Below, piece after piece: positions 35,353-48,327 of a DNA stretch of 64,000 nucleotides. Position numbers and translations under genes: made by a program. Location of the stretch: NCBI RefSeq assembly GCF_905220415.1, contig NC_059558.1:6770501-6834500 (forward strand). Direction: 5' to 3'. The stretch comes from Colias croceus (lineage: Eukaryota; Arthropoda; Insecta; Lepidoptera; Pieridae). The notes under the pieces are model-generated. The model was given only the letters and a program-made list of their open reading frames with translations, did no database searches and was not told the DNA's origin. Each line of letters opens with the position of its first letter. Within the stretch, counting starts at the first letter, position 1.

Positions 35353-36081
35353 GTATATTTACACGAACCATTTCGAGCCACTTTTCACCCCCTTATAACT
35401 CGAAAACTATTTGAGTTAAATAAACCAAATTTGGTACATATCAAGAAGACCTCAAGCTAAACAAGAACCTTAAATTTCATAAATACAGATTAAACAGTTG
35501 CGTAGATATTAATATCCAAAAAACGCAATTTTTAAGACTGACTGACTTATAGACATATACAAAACCTAACCCACTTCCAGATGACCTAGAAAGTTCAAAT
35601 TTTGTAATCAGCTAGGTAATAGTGAGTGTACAAAGGAAAAAATCAGAAAATACTGAATTTATTTGTATTTAATTTTTTTTTCAATGACATTAATTTTGTT
35701 TGTATGGAAAAATGGAAAAGTTTAAAAAAATAGAAAATAGTATATTCACCTTACTAGTCTTAAAAAATAGATCAAAACTAATCAGTGGCCGAAAAAAATT
35801 TTGAAATCCATCAATAAATGACTGAGATATAGATTATTGAAGTTTACATATTTTAGGACGAAACATCTGTAGATTCGAAGCGCCTCTGACATCACACTCA
35901 CTCGCGCTAGTATCGCTAGGGTGGATTACTTCGATTGCATGATTTCTTTATTCAAAACTGTTATTAAACGTAAAATAAAAGAAAATTGTAATAAAAATAT
36001 TGCTCATACAGTTAAAAATAATATATAATTTTACATATTCACATTTATTTATGAGTGTTTAGTTTAGTTTTAATTTCAGTG

Positions 36082-36112
<31 letters not shown>

Positions 36113-36529
36113 AATCTTTATTTTGCTTTAAACATGGTATTCAATGGTGATACAATTATATTAATAAAGCACAAACATGTTTAGCCAATACAAGCATGCA
36201 AAAATAATTACCATAAATGGTGTAATGGAAGAAGGCTTCGTCGAAGGTCGAAATGATTTAATTTGCGTAATATTAATATGAGTGAAACATCTTTAGGCGC
36301 GTTTAGAGTAAAATTTTAAGATCGCGTCATGGCAATACCGTAACGTCATGGAGTAAGGCGACGATTCTTCTACAACGATCTTTGCATCTTGGTAATAGTG
36401 TGTGTACAAATTCACGCTGGATGTTTGGAAAATCATGTATTCTTTTAAACAGAAAACGAGTTTAAAAATTGCAGATAATGACGGGGCAATGTGCGCTGAC
36501 ATTCATAACATATAAGAAAATATAGAAAA

Positions 36530-36712
36530 CTAGCGGTCCGCCCCGGCTACGCCCGTGGTACATATTTCGCAATAAAAAGTAGCCTATGTCCTTTCTCGGG
36601 TATCAAAATATCTCCATACCAAATTTCATGCAAATTGGGTCAGTAGTTTAGGCGTGATTGAGTAACAGACAGACAGACAGAGTTACTTTCGCATTTATAA
36701 TATTAGTAAGGA
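36530..36712 (-). mobile_element. Helitron-like element with paralogous empty site
   Basis: Plus-strand CTAGCGGTCCGCCCCGGCTA at the left and ...TTAGTAAGGA at the right. Unit 1 has the uninterrupted sequence TATAGAGAATAATACTAAAC, showing a precise 183-bp insertion between A and T without target duplication, which is the Helitron signature. Confidence 0.92.
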
Positions 36713-36832
36713 TAATACTAAACAAACCATACAGAGAAACCGCAAGAAAAAATAAAAAAATCGTATATAAAAAGTATTATATTCATAAAGTAAATCAAAT
36801 TTGCAGAGTAATTTTCTGTACAAAAAGTAATG

Positions 36833-37449
36833 ATATACCACCAAAAACATAAATGTAAAATTTGGAGCCGAGTTCAATCGTTGACTTAATTTGCCAAAAA
36901 AAGAAATGAGATCTAAATGTGTGCCAAGTTCTGCAGACAGTCCAGAAATTTATTTACAAAGATGTATTAAGTTCTTAGGTTGACTGAAAACTCAATTGTT
37001 TTATTTTCCCTTAGAGAACAATGTTTATTCCAAAATATAACTTTTTAAATTTGAATAATATAATTATTTTCACAAAGCAAACAACTAATGACCTATTGAA
37101 CCCCATAATTTGATGAGGCTAGTTTTTAGAACCTCACAAAATATAAACAGTATGTAAAACTAGCCTCATCAAATTATGGGGTTCAATAGGTCATTAGTTG
37201 TTTGCTTTGTGAAAATAATTATATTATTCAAATTTAAAAAGTTATATTTTGGAATAAACATTGTTCTCTAAGGGAAAATAAAACAATTAAGTTTTCAGTC
37301 AACCTAAGAACTTAATACATCTTTGTAAATAAATTTCTGGACTGTCTGCAGAACTTGGCACACATTTAGATCTCATTTCTTTTTTTGGCAAATTAAGTCA
37401 ACGATTGAACTCGGCTCCAAATTTTACATTTATGTTTTTGGTGGTATAT
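36833..37449. repeat. Palindrome 2: about 294-bp arms, inverted loop
   Basis: Left arm 36833-37126, loop 37127-37155 (TAGAACCTCA...GTATGT), right arm 37156-37449. The loop is the exact reverse complement of the loop in palindrome 1. The arms match each other with one difference noted (CTCAATTG versus CAATTAAG context) and share variants absent from palindrome 1. Confidence 0.9.
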
Positions 37450-38250
37450 TATTATCCAACAGACGATACTTGTAAAACTAACAGCTAAAATAATTTATCA
37501 ATTTGTTTCATATCAATCAAGCTTCAAATTGAACTATATAAATCTCACAAAATATATATAAAGTATCAAGGCAACAAACGCGCAGTATAAACCATCATCC
37601 CAATCGTCGACAAGCGAGGCGCGGCCTGGGGCACATTGCCCGAGCACTTACAACTTTAGATATCTATACTTCTATACCGTCTACTGTCGCTATCTACCTA
37701 GACACGTACTGATTACAATACTACGGCCGTACATGACTCGTAACTTACACCTCGTGTTTATGCGTGCCTGGTGGCTCTCTGTACAATTATTAAACAATTT
37801 ACGACCGTTTGATTTATTAATTATTGTGATTATTATTTATAAAAAATAACATTATTTTGCATTTTTTCTTGCTCGCATAATAAATAAATATTATAAATAT
37901 TGATATAAAATTTTGGCTTACAGGCAAACTTGGGACCTTCTAGTAATTGACAGAAATCGATTAATTAATTTTATTATTATCTAGCTACTAAGTAGGGTAA
38001 TAAAAATGGGTACTAAAAATACTCTTTAAAACTGTGGGAAATTTTTTCACGTAAAAGGATTGTAAAAAAGCCGCCCGCGCCGTGCCGCGGCCGTCATGAA
38101 CTCGTCTATAAATCAAGGACTGATTTGTGTAAGATATTCAAGGATTTGTCCAACAAGTATAGTCGCTTAATACAAGAAGCAATCAATAATCCTATAAGGT
38201 AATAGACTACTGAAAAACCAGCAGTTAGCCTAGGGCTTTATCGTGAGAAA
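37450..38250. other. Intergenic DNA with GC islands
   Basis: GC-richer patches at about 37600-37760 and 38065-38100; no gene or element ends recognised. Confidence 0.35.
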
Positions 38251-38330
38251 ATAATCCGACAGAGTTGGAGTCCCTTTATCGTCCGGAAAGGGACATTTCC
38301 GCGAAAGGAAGCAACTCCCTGTCGGATTAT
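38251..38330. other. Hairpin with three-way-junction potential, 80 nt
   Basis: The outer stem ATAATCCGACAG pairs perfectly with CTGTCGGATTAT, and AGTTG with CAACT just inside. Within it GTCCCTTT...AAAGGGAC (9-nt loop) and TTTCC...GGAA form two further stems. This is either a structured RNA, a decayed foldback element or a binding-site cluster. No known ncRNA family was recognised. Confidence 0.5.
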
Positions 38331-41300
38331 GGCCGCCTGGTACTCGACGGTTCTATCGTTCATTCCTGTTATCCTGGTTTAACTAGGAATTCTTTGAAGT
38401 ATACTTAACAACTTTTACTTGCTAATTAATAGTAACGAGAAATTAACAAGTAATTTCTACACTTTCTTATTAATTCTAATAATATTTAACAAAATAAAGG
38501 ACATAGGTTACTTTACTTTCAATACATCTGTGATCTGCATAATCTAACAGCTCTATGAAAGACTGACAACGAACTAGTACTCAGTACAGTCAGAGATATA
38601 ATTAGACCTTTGCACTGACCAAAATGCACATCGAAATTCATTCAATTCACAGTGACAATGTTAACAATAATCTTTCACAGTTCCTTTTATTTATACTATA
38701 GGGAAAACAAGGCAAAAGAGTTAATTCCAGTACGCTAGGGAGGTATTAATCAAAATTAAAAGTGGATTAAGTGAGCGCGGTTTTACGGAATAATTTTAAG
38801 GGACTAAGCCCTGAAATATTACATTGTAAGAGTTAGCGGTCATTTGTGTTTGTAGCAATGCTGGTTCGAGACTAGCTTATTACCTGGATTGACTCGGGAA
38901 ACAAAAAATAATTAGTTAAATCACATCTCAATAACTGGCGGATGAATATTTTATAATCAAAAAGGTATATACGAAAACGTTGTATAGATGCCGGTTTTAG
39001 TTCGAATTTCAACATCAGAAAATGGGTGATGGGTTCTTGAAATACGTGATTTTTCTTTCTAGACTATAGCTGTAGACTTTTTATAATAAAGCAACAAAAT
39101 TAGCACAAAATCATACATTTTCCAAATGCATATTCGCTCACATTACCCCATATCCTTTCTAGCAGATTCCCATATGCCGGGACGAGAGACCCGTGGGCGA
39201 GTCGAGTATTATTTTATGTAAATCATAATCCTGGATGAAACGACAACAGTACCATATTTTTAACGTATATTTTATATAACATATTTTTTCTTACGGTTAA
39301 ATCTGCCGCAAAAATATAGGGCGCTGGTGTGGACCAGATATCTGAGACCACTTAGGATGAAAAAATATGGAACTCATCATAAGAGACTAGCATTGCTTAG
39401 TTACAGTACACAATTATGTAGTACATGTGTTATTACACGTGTTATTACATACTATTAGTGTAAAAAATGCAAATAAAATTCTCCGTACTTTCATATCTTC
39501 AATATAAAAAATACGATTGAAATATGTTTTAAAGATGTTTTTTTTAGCACTGTAAAGAAAAACAATAAGTTAACCGCAACTTTGTGTTCAACATATCGTT
39601 TTATTGTTTTGTCTTCGCCTCCCGTCATCACAAGGAGATAAAAATATAAAACCTGTTTTATGAATATCCATGTAATGCCATGTATAGAATAGAAAAAATC
39701 GGTCTACGGTAGCTTTACAACATTACTTTAGCCCACAAATGCTTAATTTGAGTCAGTACCTTATTTTCATTACATAATTTAAAGAAAATCTCCAAAAAAC
39801 GTTTTAACAATTTTTAAAATTTAATCTAGTAAAGTGACAATCGAACAATCGATATCGATGTTACTGAAAACAGAATAAATTCAAATTTAGAACGCTCGCA
39901 GTGCACGTTAAAGCGGCAGTCGGCACGTTCGCCATTTTATGTCGCGTTTTTACGATGTAGCCGATAACGTTTACGAGGCGCGTTGAGTGGCGTCGCCACG
40001 GCTCGCCCCGACTGATTGCATGTGAGGGGAACTAGTGATGTGATAAAAACACTTTTAAAATAAAAACATTTATCTCGCTGGCCGATAAAAACTCAATTTT
40101 TTAACTTTATATTTATGACTATAGTTATGTATGTATGGAATATGCAATAAATAACTATAATCACTGAATGCTGTGAATAAATAATTAGCAGAAAACATAT
40201 TCAATACCAAAACTGCACTGTTCATATAGTGAGACTTCCTTGTACTTGATTATGTCCCTAAATTAATCAATACAATTAAGAAAAAGGGTAAGTATGTTGT
40301 CTCCAATACAGCACTCATAATTATAACATTACGAAGTAAAAGTTAAATATAATGATAACCTCCTATCAAATTGAAATTAAACGTTTCTCTATACGCTGAA
40401 AATATGACAACAGTAAGGCTTATTAAAATAAAAATTATCGATATCTCATGTCCAAGTGCATCACTAGCTCGTAGTCAAGAATATCCCGCAGTCGAAGACA
40501 TCTCCGACCGCATTCAATACGCTTCACTGAGCTTTTTGAAATATATTCCTTTGACGTTACGGCACATCTATTATTGGTCTGATGTCCAAGTCTACCATAT
40601 ATTTAAGTAATGTACGTTTCATTATAATATACTTGAAGTCAATGTTCTTGAAGTAATAATTCAAAGTATCCATTTCAATATAATATTATTCTATTATATG
40701 TAAATATTAGTTTCAAAAATTAGCCAAACCAAAATATTTTATGAATGCTTAAACGTTACCGTCTTCTTAAAAAGTCAGACGAAAATCATGTTTCTTAGCA
40801 GTCTTTATCGATAAAAGTAAACTCCCACGTGATGTAGGTATTTGGAACATTGTGTAAATGTAAATCAAACCTTAATGCATGAACGGGACACTTGTCACGT
40901 ACATAACTATATGATGCCCTACTTACGCCTAAATTACGGAACCTGACCTAACGTACTTACATATTCTCAACTCAAACACACTGCGTAAACCGTGCTAAAC
41001 TAGCCCCATTACAAGGAAAACGGATTCTATTTACCCATTAACAAGGGCTTTATATACTTCAGTACTCCACTTGTCACTTGCTCGACTTCTAAGCCAGTAG
41101 ACTAAGCACGTCACCGGCCTATCCGTGACACGCGAACGGCAATTTCACAAGCTTCGAAGTGTACTCGTAATGAGCTTGGAAAAATAACTCCTTTTTGTTT
41201 CCAGCGCCTTGTTAAACATTTTCGCGAGTGGGAACGTATATGATTTTTGTTTTAAACATGCAATGTTTTTCTTATAACTAAGATAACTCATTAGATTTTT

Positions 41301-42714
41301 TCTTCGGTAACGTTGAACCTTTTAGGAAAATCTAAATTTAAAATGTTAATATATGCTAGACTGTACTATAAAGTGAGAGAACAATAACGTAACCCAACTC
41401 TTAACTTCTGATTTGCCAGAACTGACAAATGATAATTTAAAACTCAGCACTCCTATCGACACAAGTAATCCAACAGTCGATAAATCACCATCGCATCACT
41501 ACAGTATCCGTGACACGACGACATCGTATTTCATGCGGACGGCGCGCCTCTCGAAATACGCCGCGGCAACAGTAATGAGCGGGCCTTTTGATAGGGCACC
41601 TACTGGGTGGTTATAGCAGCCTGGTACTTTGAAAGAAGTACAGTTAATTGTTACAAACGGTTAATTTTAACTGACTCCGGTTTAACTAAGGTTAAAAATG
41701 TTAAAATCTATTTATCCGAAAACTCTTTTTTATTATAAATTTCAAGAAACATTTTTCGAGCTTTGGCCCTCTTCACTGTTTTGCTTTTATTTAATTCTCA
41801 ACTGAAGCAAAAACGTAGGATTTGTGGTATGAATAATGAACGATATAAGAATAGTAAAATGAGGATCAAATTGGAAAATGGAAATGTATTTCGTAAAAAC
41901 ACTATTTTCCAACTATCGTTTCATTTCTATACGTTTAGTTATTATTTTTCAGTGCATTCTGTCAAAATGCATTTTTTTATTTGGACTAATTCGCTAAATA
42001 TGCATAATTTTAATTTACTATCCATCGACCAGACGTAGCAGTAAGGTTAGGAATTAGTATGATCAATCCTGTGTGTCATTGGTGTCATTATAGCGAACCA
42101 GTGAAGACCTTTCCCGTTTAACTTATCGAAACGTTTTACTTTAATTAATACAAAAACACATTCGGCAAACGGTTCAAATAATAACTTTTTTCCGTTTCAC
42201 TTCATTCGAAATTCAAACAAAACCCTGGCCCTGCCAAATTCAAATTCGAAAAGCATTCGAAGTAAGATCGGCCCTGTAAACTCGCTATAATTATAGATAT
42301 AAAGCTGTGTGCACAACGCGGTAGCGTCGGATGTATAAAGTGGCGCGCCGGTGGCCGCATGACATAGCTATAACTCCCGGCATGACAAACAGCCGCCGCC
42401 CGGCTATGGAGATGCCTTATTGTTTTTTTTTTTTTTTTGCGAAGTGTTGGCTTGCAATGTTGAACAAATGTTTTGTAGCGGATACATATTTTGAGATGTT
42501 GCAGGACGTGTGTTGAGAAAATTATATGAATGTATCGGAAAGGGATTTTGAATTTATATTCATAGTTTATGTAATGCGTAATACGTTTAATCCATCAATC
42601 CCTAGAATCTCAGACACAATAGAAATCTATTGTTGTCGTGCCCCGATCGGGGCGCTCGGTGGTCAATGGGTTTTGAAGAAATTAGTACATACTTTCTACA
42701 TTCTATTCGTTATA
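38331..42714. other. Intergenic AT-rich DNA with GC islands
   Basis: GC-rich unique islands at about 39890-40030, 41510-41600 and 42310-42410. The islands contain TTTATG/TTTTACGA-like homeodomain-type words, so regulatory function is possible. No gene was recognised. Confidence 0.35.
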
Positions 42715-42716
42715 AA

Positions 42717-42797
42717 AAATACGCTCTCTTCTATTATACATTATACAACCAGAACTAATTGTTCTGGGGAGTTGTATAATAGAAGAGAGCGTATTTA
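42717..42797. repeat. Long hairpin, about 80 nt
   Basis: The arms AAATACGCTCTCTTCTATTA and its complement are perfect for 23 bp. A second copy of TTATACAAC near the loop and CAGAACTAATTGTTCTGG as an inner hairpin extend the fold. Size and shape fit a pre-miRNA-like or small foldback element; no known miRNA seed was recognised. Confidence 0.6.
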
Positions 42798-42800
42798 AAA

Positions 42801-43402
42801 AAAAATATTAATTATTAATAATTCTGGACTAGAAAATATTTCTAAGTTATTGGTAAAGTCAAAAGTGTCATTAGATAAAAAATAATATAAGTATAGCAGC
42901 TATCTTTTATGTACAATAATTATTAATTACATTGGTGACAATAGTTGAACAGGCACCCGATGCTGCTTTAACATTTTTCTATCCATAACTACAAGCTCCT
43001 TCAAAACGCAACTGCAAAATACTTGGAGCTAATTCTAAAAATAAGAAGCAACACGACTCCACGCCTCCATTCATCCACACCCGACACCGGGGGCGCCGTC
43101 GGTAAAGCGCGATACGGGCTCGCCTCGGGCGGCGCGAACCAATTACCCGCTCGCTCCCCACCCCACCTCCCTGTAGTGAACGATCTCTTGATACCGCTGC
43201 GCCCCTGGTACTCTGCCGCCGGGAGAACGCCCGCAATGCGAAAGGGCTTTTGTCGGTCCGTCTGTTACGTTTGACTTGTTTGAACGAATGACAGGTTAAG
43301 GATTTTGGTGACATGTTTTTTATAGTTAACTGTCCTCACCGACAGAATGCGAGCGGACGCTATGCGATGCGAAACTCACGCGAAACTTCACTAGCGAAAC
43401 TT
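42801..43402. other. Intergenic DNA with a strong GC island at 43060-43240
   Basis: The island is GC-rich with open frames on both strands (by-products of base composition) and no domain. It could be a regulatory element. Confidence 0.35.
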
Positions 43403-43790
43403 ATGCGTCTGTGTAATGGCCATTTCGCAGTTCCTTGCGAAACAATACTGACAAGGACGCAACTATTTCATCTATCTATGTGCTAGAGTGAGACATATCA
43501 TATGCGAAAACCTTCCATACTACTGACAGATTTTTCGTTTTTTCGCTGCCGCTCGCGAATGCGTCGGTGTACCAAAAAGGCGTAGTACACAGCAATGTTT
43601 TCGCAACTGTTTCGCAATGCGTCTGTGTAATGGCCATTTCGCAGTTCCTTGCGAAACTATACTGACAAGGACGCAACTATTTCATCTATCTATGTGCTAG
43701 AGTGAGACATATCATATGCGAAATCCTGCCATAGTACTGACAGATTTTTCGATGTTTCGCTGCCGCACGCGAACGCGTCGGTGTACTAAA
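43403..43790. repeat. Tandem duplication, 214-bp period
   Basis: ATGCGTCTGTGTAATGGCCA recurs at 43403 and 43617, and about 175 bp following each match closely (TTTCATCTATCTATGTGCTA; CTGACAGATTTTTCG; GCGTCGGTGTAC). Multiple TTCGC/GCGAA words suggest the remnant of a MITE whose arms contain these motifs. Confidence 0.8.
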
Positions 43791-46700
43791 GGCGTAAAAG
43801 AATCATGATTGTTTTTTGACGTTCCAACTGACAGGAGATATAAGAAATCATAACGAAAAAGACTGAAAGAATAGGAATCGTTTTGGTAAAGTAACCTAAA
43901 TATTTACTATATATCCGAATATTTTACCAAATTCAATATTATCATCTCATCTATTTCATGGTAGGTACTTTCAAATAATTTCAAAACAACGAATGTCGTT
44001 ATATGAACTAACTTTATTCCGTGCTTATTTTGTAACCATCTCCCCAAAAGAATGAAAAAGTACACACTCATCTCAATACATACAGTAAAATAATATTGAA
44101 AAATTATAGGAATCTGCAGTATTTTCAAGCAACAAATAATATACATAACTAAAATGTCTTAGAAATCAACCTGAATCATTGTAATTTGTAACATACATGC
44201 TGCAAATATAATGTAAGTTGTAGAAAAAATGGAAAAGCGATATAGATAATACATTCACTAGGCTTCGGAGTTTCCACGTTATATAACAGAATACTGACCT
44301 CAAATCTGCATTGAACATTTACAGTTGAACAGAGCTCTCCCCGCTTTGATATTTGCTGGCTTGTGGCATTTTCATCATCACTTTATTTCAAAAATTATAG
44401 AACTTTTATAATCAGAAACGCTCTGCACTAACTAGTGGAAAGATTATAACTGTTGGCTGTCACCTAACCTATGACTCTTTAGTTGAGAACTCGTCACATT
44501 CGTATTTAGAATTCTTATCTATAGTATTTCGATTTAAAGTTAGTCAACGTCACCTTCTTTTTTTTTTCATTTCAAATATTTGTTCCATGTTCCTGATTGG
44601 CCAATCGTCACGTGACCATTTATTATAGTGATGTTCACTGATAAACGTATTACAGGAATCGATTAAAATGTATTTACAGGAATCGATAAAGTTTCTTATA
44701 AAAAATAAAATATTAACAATGAATATTGGTTCAAAATTAATAAGCATTAAATAAAGTCGTATGCCTGGAGCGGATAACAACAAGTACCAAATTATAAAAG
44801 TCCGTTGTTGTTGTAACAAGTTCAGTTTTAACTTTTAACCAATTATATCATAGCTTTTAAGTTTTAACCCTATTTATATGACATCACGAAACAAACCAAA
44901 AAATATCAAAATTAAATAATAAAATGCCACTTGCAAGTAGAACCTCCTTGCAAGTTCATCGCAGTGCCAACAGCCTTATCTATTTCCTGGCATTATGACG
45001 ACGCGGACGCGACCATATAGCCATTCGGTTCCCGCCATAATTTACTGCGGCCCGCGACCGACGCTCGGCCCGGGCCGATTTATGGCGCCATTTTTACAAA
45101 ACCTGCACGCAGGGTTACCAAAAACCAACTTTACGATGATTTGATTTATTGAACATTTTATTAATAGATGAAGAGTGTGTTAAAATTTCAAGAAAAATTT
45201 ATAATTTTACGCGGATAATTTACGATTATTTTGAATACTTTCTTATATCAAACTATATAGATATTTTTTTTAATAATAAATCAATAAACGCTGCGAAAAA
45301 AGCCATATTTAATTCATACTATGTAATTACATAGGTGAAATAAATAATCTAAAAGAAAAATGTAATGATTTTCTGGTATAAAACCTGCACGCAAAACATA
45401 ATTCCAATTTCCATTTCAGTCATAGTAATCTTCCATACACACGTTTCAAGTTTTTTAGATTTCATTCTGAACTAGGGATCGGGTTTATGCTTCCGACCGA
45501 CACAGCGTGCATTATTTATAACGTCAATGCGAATGCCGAAGGAAAACATTGTTAGTACTGGATTATCTTGAGCTTCAAAATATTTTCAACAGTTTCATAT
45601 GACTAGTGGAGAGGAGAGTAAACTAAGGTAACTAATTATTTCGGATTATAAAGAAGCACAATGTCATTAAATACAATGACTTTAAAATTGGTATATGCAA
45701 GCAGCTGTAGTTGTATGATAAATTAAGGTAGATTTATCATAATTTATGTTTCTATTATAGATGTATGAACTGTCTCGTAGAGTAGGTAATTAAAAACCGC
45801 AACGTCATACTAACTTTTTTGTAACCTGTGGCTATGTTCTCAATTCTCTTACAATTTTAATAAGATAATGGGCGGTACAGTTTTGTTGTAGAATGCTCAG
45901 CCCTGAGGCATGATCTTTTTTAGGAACCTTAAGTTGGCAAGCTTACCCGAATCCTCCCGAGTCGGATTATAAAGTTCGCTTAGTGCGGTGACTTCTGCGG
46001 GATTAGTCAAGGAGCGCCATTTTTAATTACTTGCGTCCCTAATCCGTCAATATGGCCAGCCCTTTATTAAAATCGCGAACATTCCATTTTTTTAAATCAA
46101 GGTATGAAGTTCTAATCTTCTAAATGAGAAAAACATTGCGGCATGAAGTTGAACACTCAAAAATAAGAATATCGTCATGTTTTGCGAAACATCCCTTTCT
46201 ATATAAACATCTGTACTCCAGGCATTTTCGACCTCATATTAAGCACCTCATAAAACCATTCTCGTTTTGAAGGTTTTCTGGTAGGGATTTTCCCCGGTTT
46301 GGCGATGCGTTGTAATTTAATTGACGTCTGCTGGCGACTTGTGAACGCCATGTTGATCACAACTTCCTAATAAATAATTAGGCCATGATCGAAAACTTTT
46401 TTCTTAATTCCACCTTTCTTAATGATATTAAGATTTTTTACCGGAATTCTATACCGGATTCCATAAGCTTTCGTTGGGCAGATGATTTGTTCTACATAAT
46501 ATTGTATTTATATTTTATTATATTTAACATGAAATATTCCTTCAAATTTCTGGTAAGATCCCTTTTCTAGGTTGGTTCAGTTAATGGAGAATAAAATAAA
46601 CACTCAAAATTCAAGACCACTGCGGTCTGCGACTGTCAGGTAAAAATGTGGAATTTAAACAGTTGAGTTTGATAAATTGTCAAGTGTCAACCCCTAAACT

Positions 46701-47749
46701 CATGTGACGGTGTGGCACAACGATTTTAAGAGAAAGAAGTATTTGATACAGCTTGTTAAATGATTACAATAATTAAAGGTACTTAGAGCCCAGCATGCAT
46801 TTACAGTGATCAAAACTACCTACCATACATTATTTTGATATTCAAAAATATCCTAATTATGATCGCTTTTTTGGCACCAGCTTACAACCACGAATACCAA
46901 CCGTTTATTTAGCATGTAACAAAAACTATTTTTTCTTGAAAAATATTAATGAACGATGGATGATGCCGTCTAAAATAAAATCGATTGAAGCTCAATCGAA
47001 TTAAAATATCGATACATACACCAGGTACCAGGGGAGCACGGCCCGAGAGGAGGTAGCAAACGTCAAATCGATCGTTTATCGCATCGTGTGGCCGCTGCGG
47101 TCGCCATTGTTCCTCATTTTTGCGCCCGGCGAATATAAATTGAATGGCAGAATCACACGGCGCGCGTCAACGTTTTATAATCTGTGGTTTAACGGCTGGG
47201 GTAGAGAGGATAGACTATGGAAAATAGGGACAGACTATAAATTAAGAGCGATGTGGTATTCTGCCTGCGATTTTACTCCGGTGAATTACTTTTCCTTATG
47301 CAAAAACCATAGGTTTATTCCACCCCCTTGAAATTAATTTTTCTGATGTAGTTCTACTCTCATATTATATCAGACGCATTTCTAGTGTCGATCTCATTAA
47401 TTATTTTAATGAAGCTTCAAAGACTTTTAAAGAATGCATCAAAATCATAATTTAACTCAAAAAAATTATAGAAAAATATGTATTTTCATTTTTAGCGGCA
47501 TTTTTTTTTATTTAACCAACTAGGTAGGTACCATTTTATAGTCTGTCGGTTACATTATTTATACCCCATAAACGGATAAATTGATTTATGTGCGGTGTAT
47601 CTGTCTGTCTATATATTGATAGCCTTGCCTGTTATGACAATTATTATAAGCTAGATTAAGTGAAAATATAAGTCTTCTCGATAATTTACTAATTGGAACT
47701 AGTGACAGGATATCAGCATGTAGGTATCAGTCAATATTTTAAATGTATA
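43791..47749. other. Intergenic AT-rich DNA with GC islands
   Basis: GC islands at 45000-45095 (with CCGCCATAATTTACTGC and CGATTTATGGC), 45910-46070 (two TAATCC-type words) and 47030-47170. A 14-bp direct repeat AAAACCTGCACGCA flanks 45112-45379. No gene was recognised. Confidence 0.35.
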
Positions 47750-48327
47750 AAAACCGGCCAAGTGCGAGTCGGGCTCGCGCACAAAGGGTTCCGTAGCAGC
47801 AAATATAATAAATTACAGTTAAATCAACCTATCTCAAAAACTATAAGAGATACTTTGATCAAACCAAAAATCGTTGAAAGAGTTAATTAGCATGCATCAC
47901 CTCTATTTTTTTTAGAATTTTATACCCCGTAGTTATAAAAATAGAGGGGGGGGGACATACTTTTTACGACTTTGAGAGCTGATATCTCAAAAACCGTTCA
48001 CTTTAAGAAAAATGTTTTTTAGAAAACTTTATATCATTTTAAAAGACCTTTCCATTGATACCCCACACGGGTATGTACATCGAAAAAAAAAATTTCATCC
48101 CTCAGTTACATGTATGGGGGGCCCCACCCCCAATTCTTTTTTTTACTATTTAGTGTCATATTTTTGTAGCGGTTCATACAACACATATTCCCATCAAATT
48201 TCATCACTGTAGTACTTATAGTTTCCGAGTAAATCGGCTGTGACAGACGGACAGACGGACAGACGGACAGACGGACATGACGAAACTATAAGGGTTCCGT
48301 TTTTGCCATTTTGGCTACGGAACCCTA
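47750..48327 (+). mobile_element. Lepidopteran SINE/LINE-derived repeat with tRNA-like head and 3' hairpin
   Basis: Begins AACCGGCCAAGTGCGAGTCG and GCTCGCGCACAAAGGGTTCC, which resembles a pol III A-box/B-box head. It has the phrase ATCTCAAAAACCGTTCACTT in the middle and a (GACAGACG)n block at 48246-48277. It ends AGGGTTCCGTTTTTGCCATT ... ACGGAACCCT, a terminal hairpin. This is a very common lepidopteran non-LTR-derived repeat. It has no long frame; the exact family was not verified. Confidence 0.75.

Larger units (their letters stand above)
35353..37449. repeat. Two-kb repeat unit 2 ending in a second palindrome
   Basis: Tandem direct copy of 33421-35352, containing one later Helitron insertion (36530-36712) absent from unit 1. 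The body ends at about 36832 and the second palindrome follows. Divergence from unit 1 is a few percent at most by eye. Confidence 0.85.

Noticed and set aside
38855..38885. GGTTCGAGACTAGC resembles a tRNA B-box
   Set aside because: No matching A-box, anticodon arm or acceptor stem was found.
42979..43314. Arg-rich 111-residue minus-strand frame in a GC island
   Set aside because: Composition-driven frame with a competing frame on the plus strand and no recognisable domain.
44772..44795. GGAGCGGATAACAACAAG resembles the lac operator
   Set aside because: Chance similarity; nothing bacterial surrounds it.
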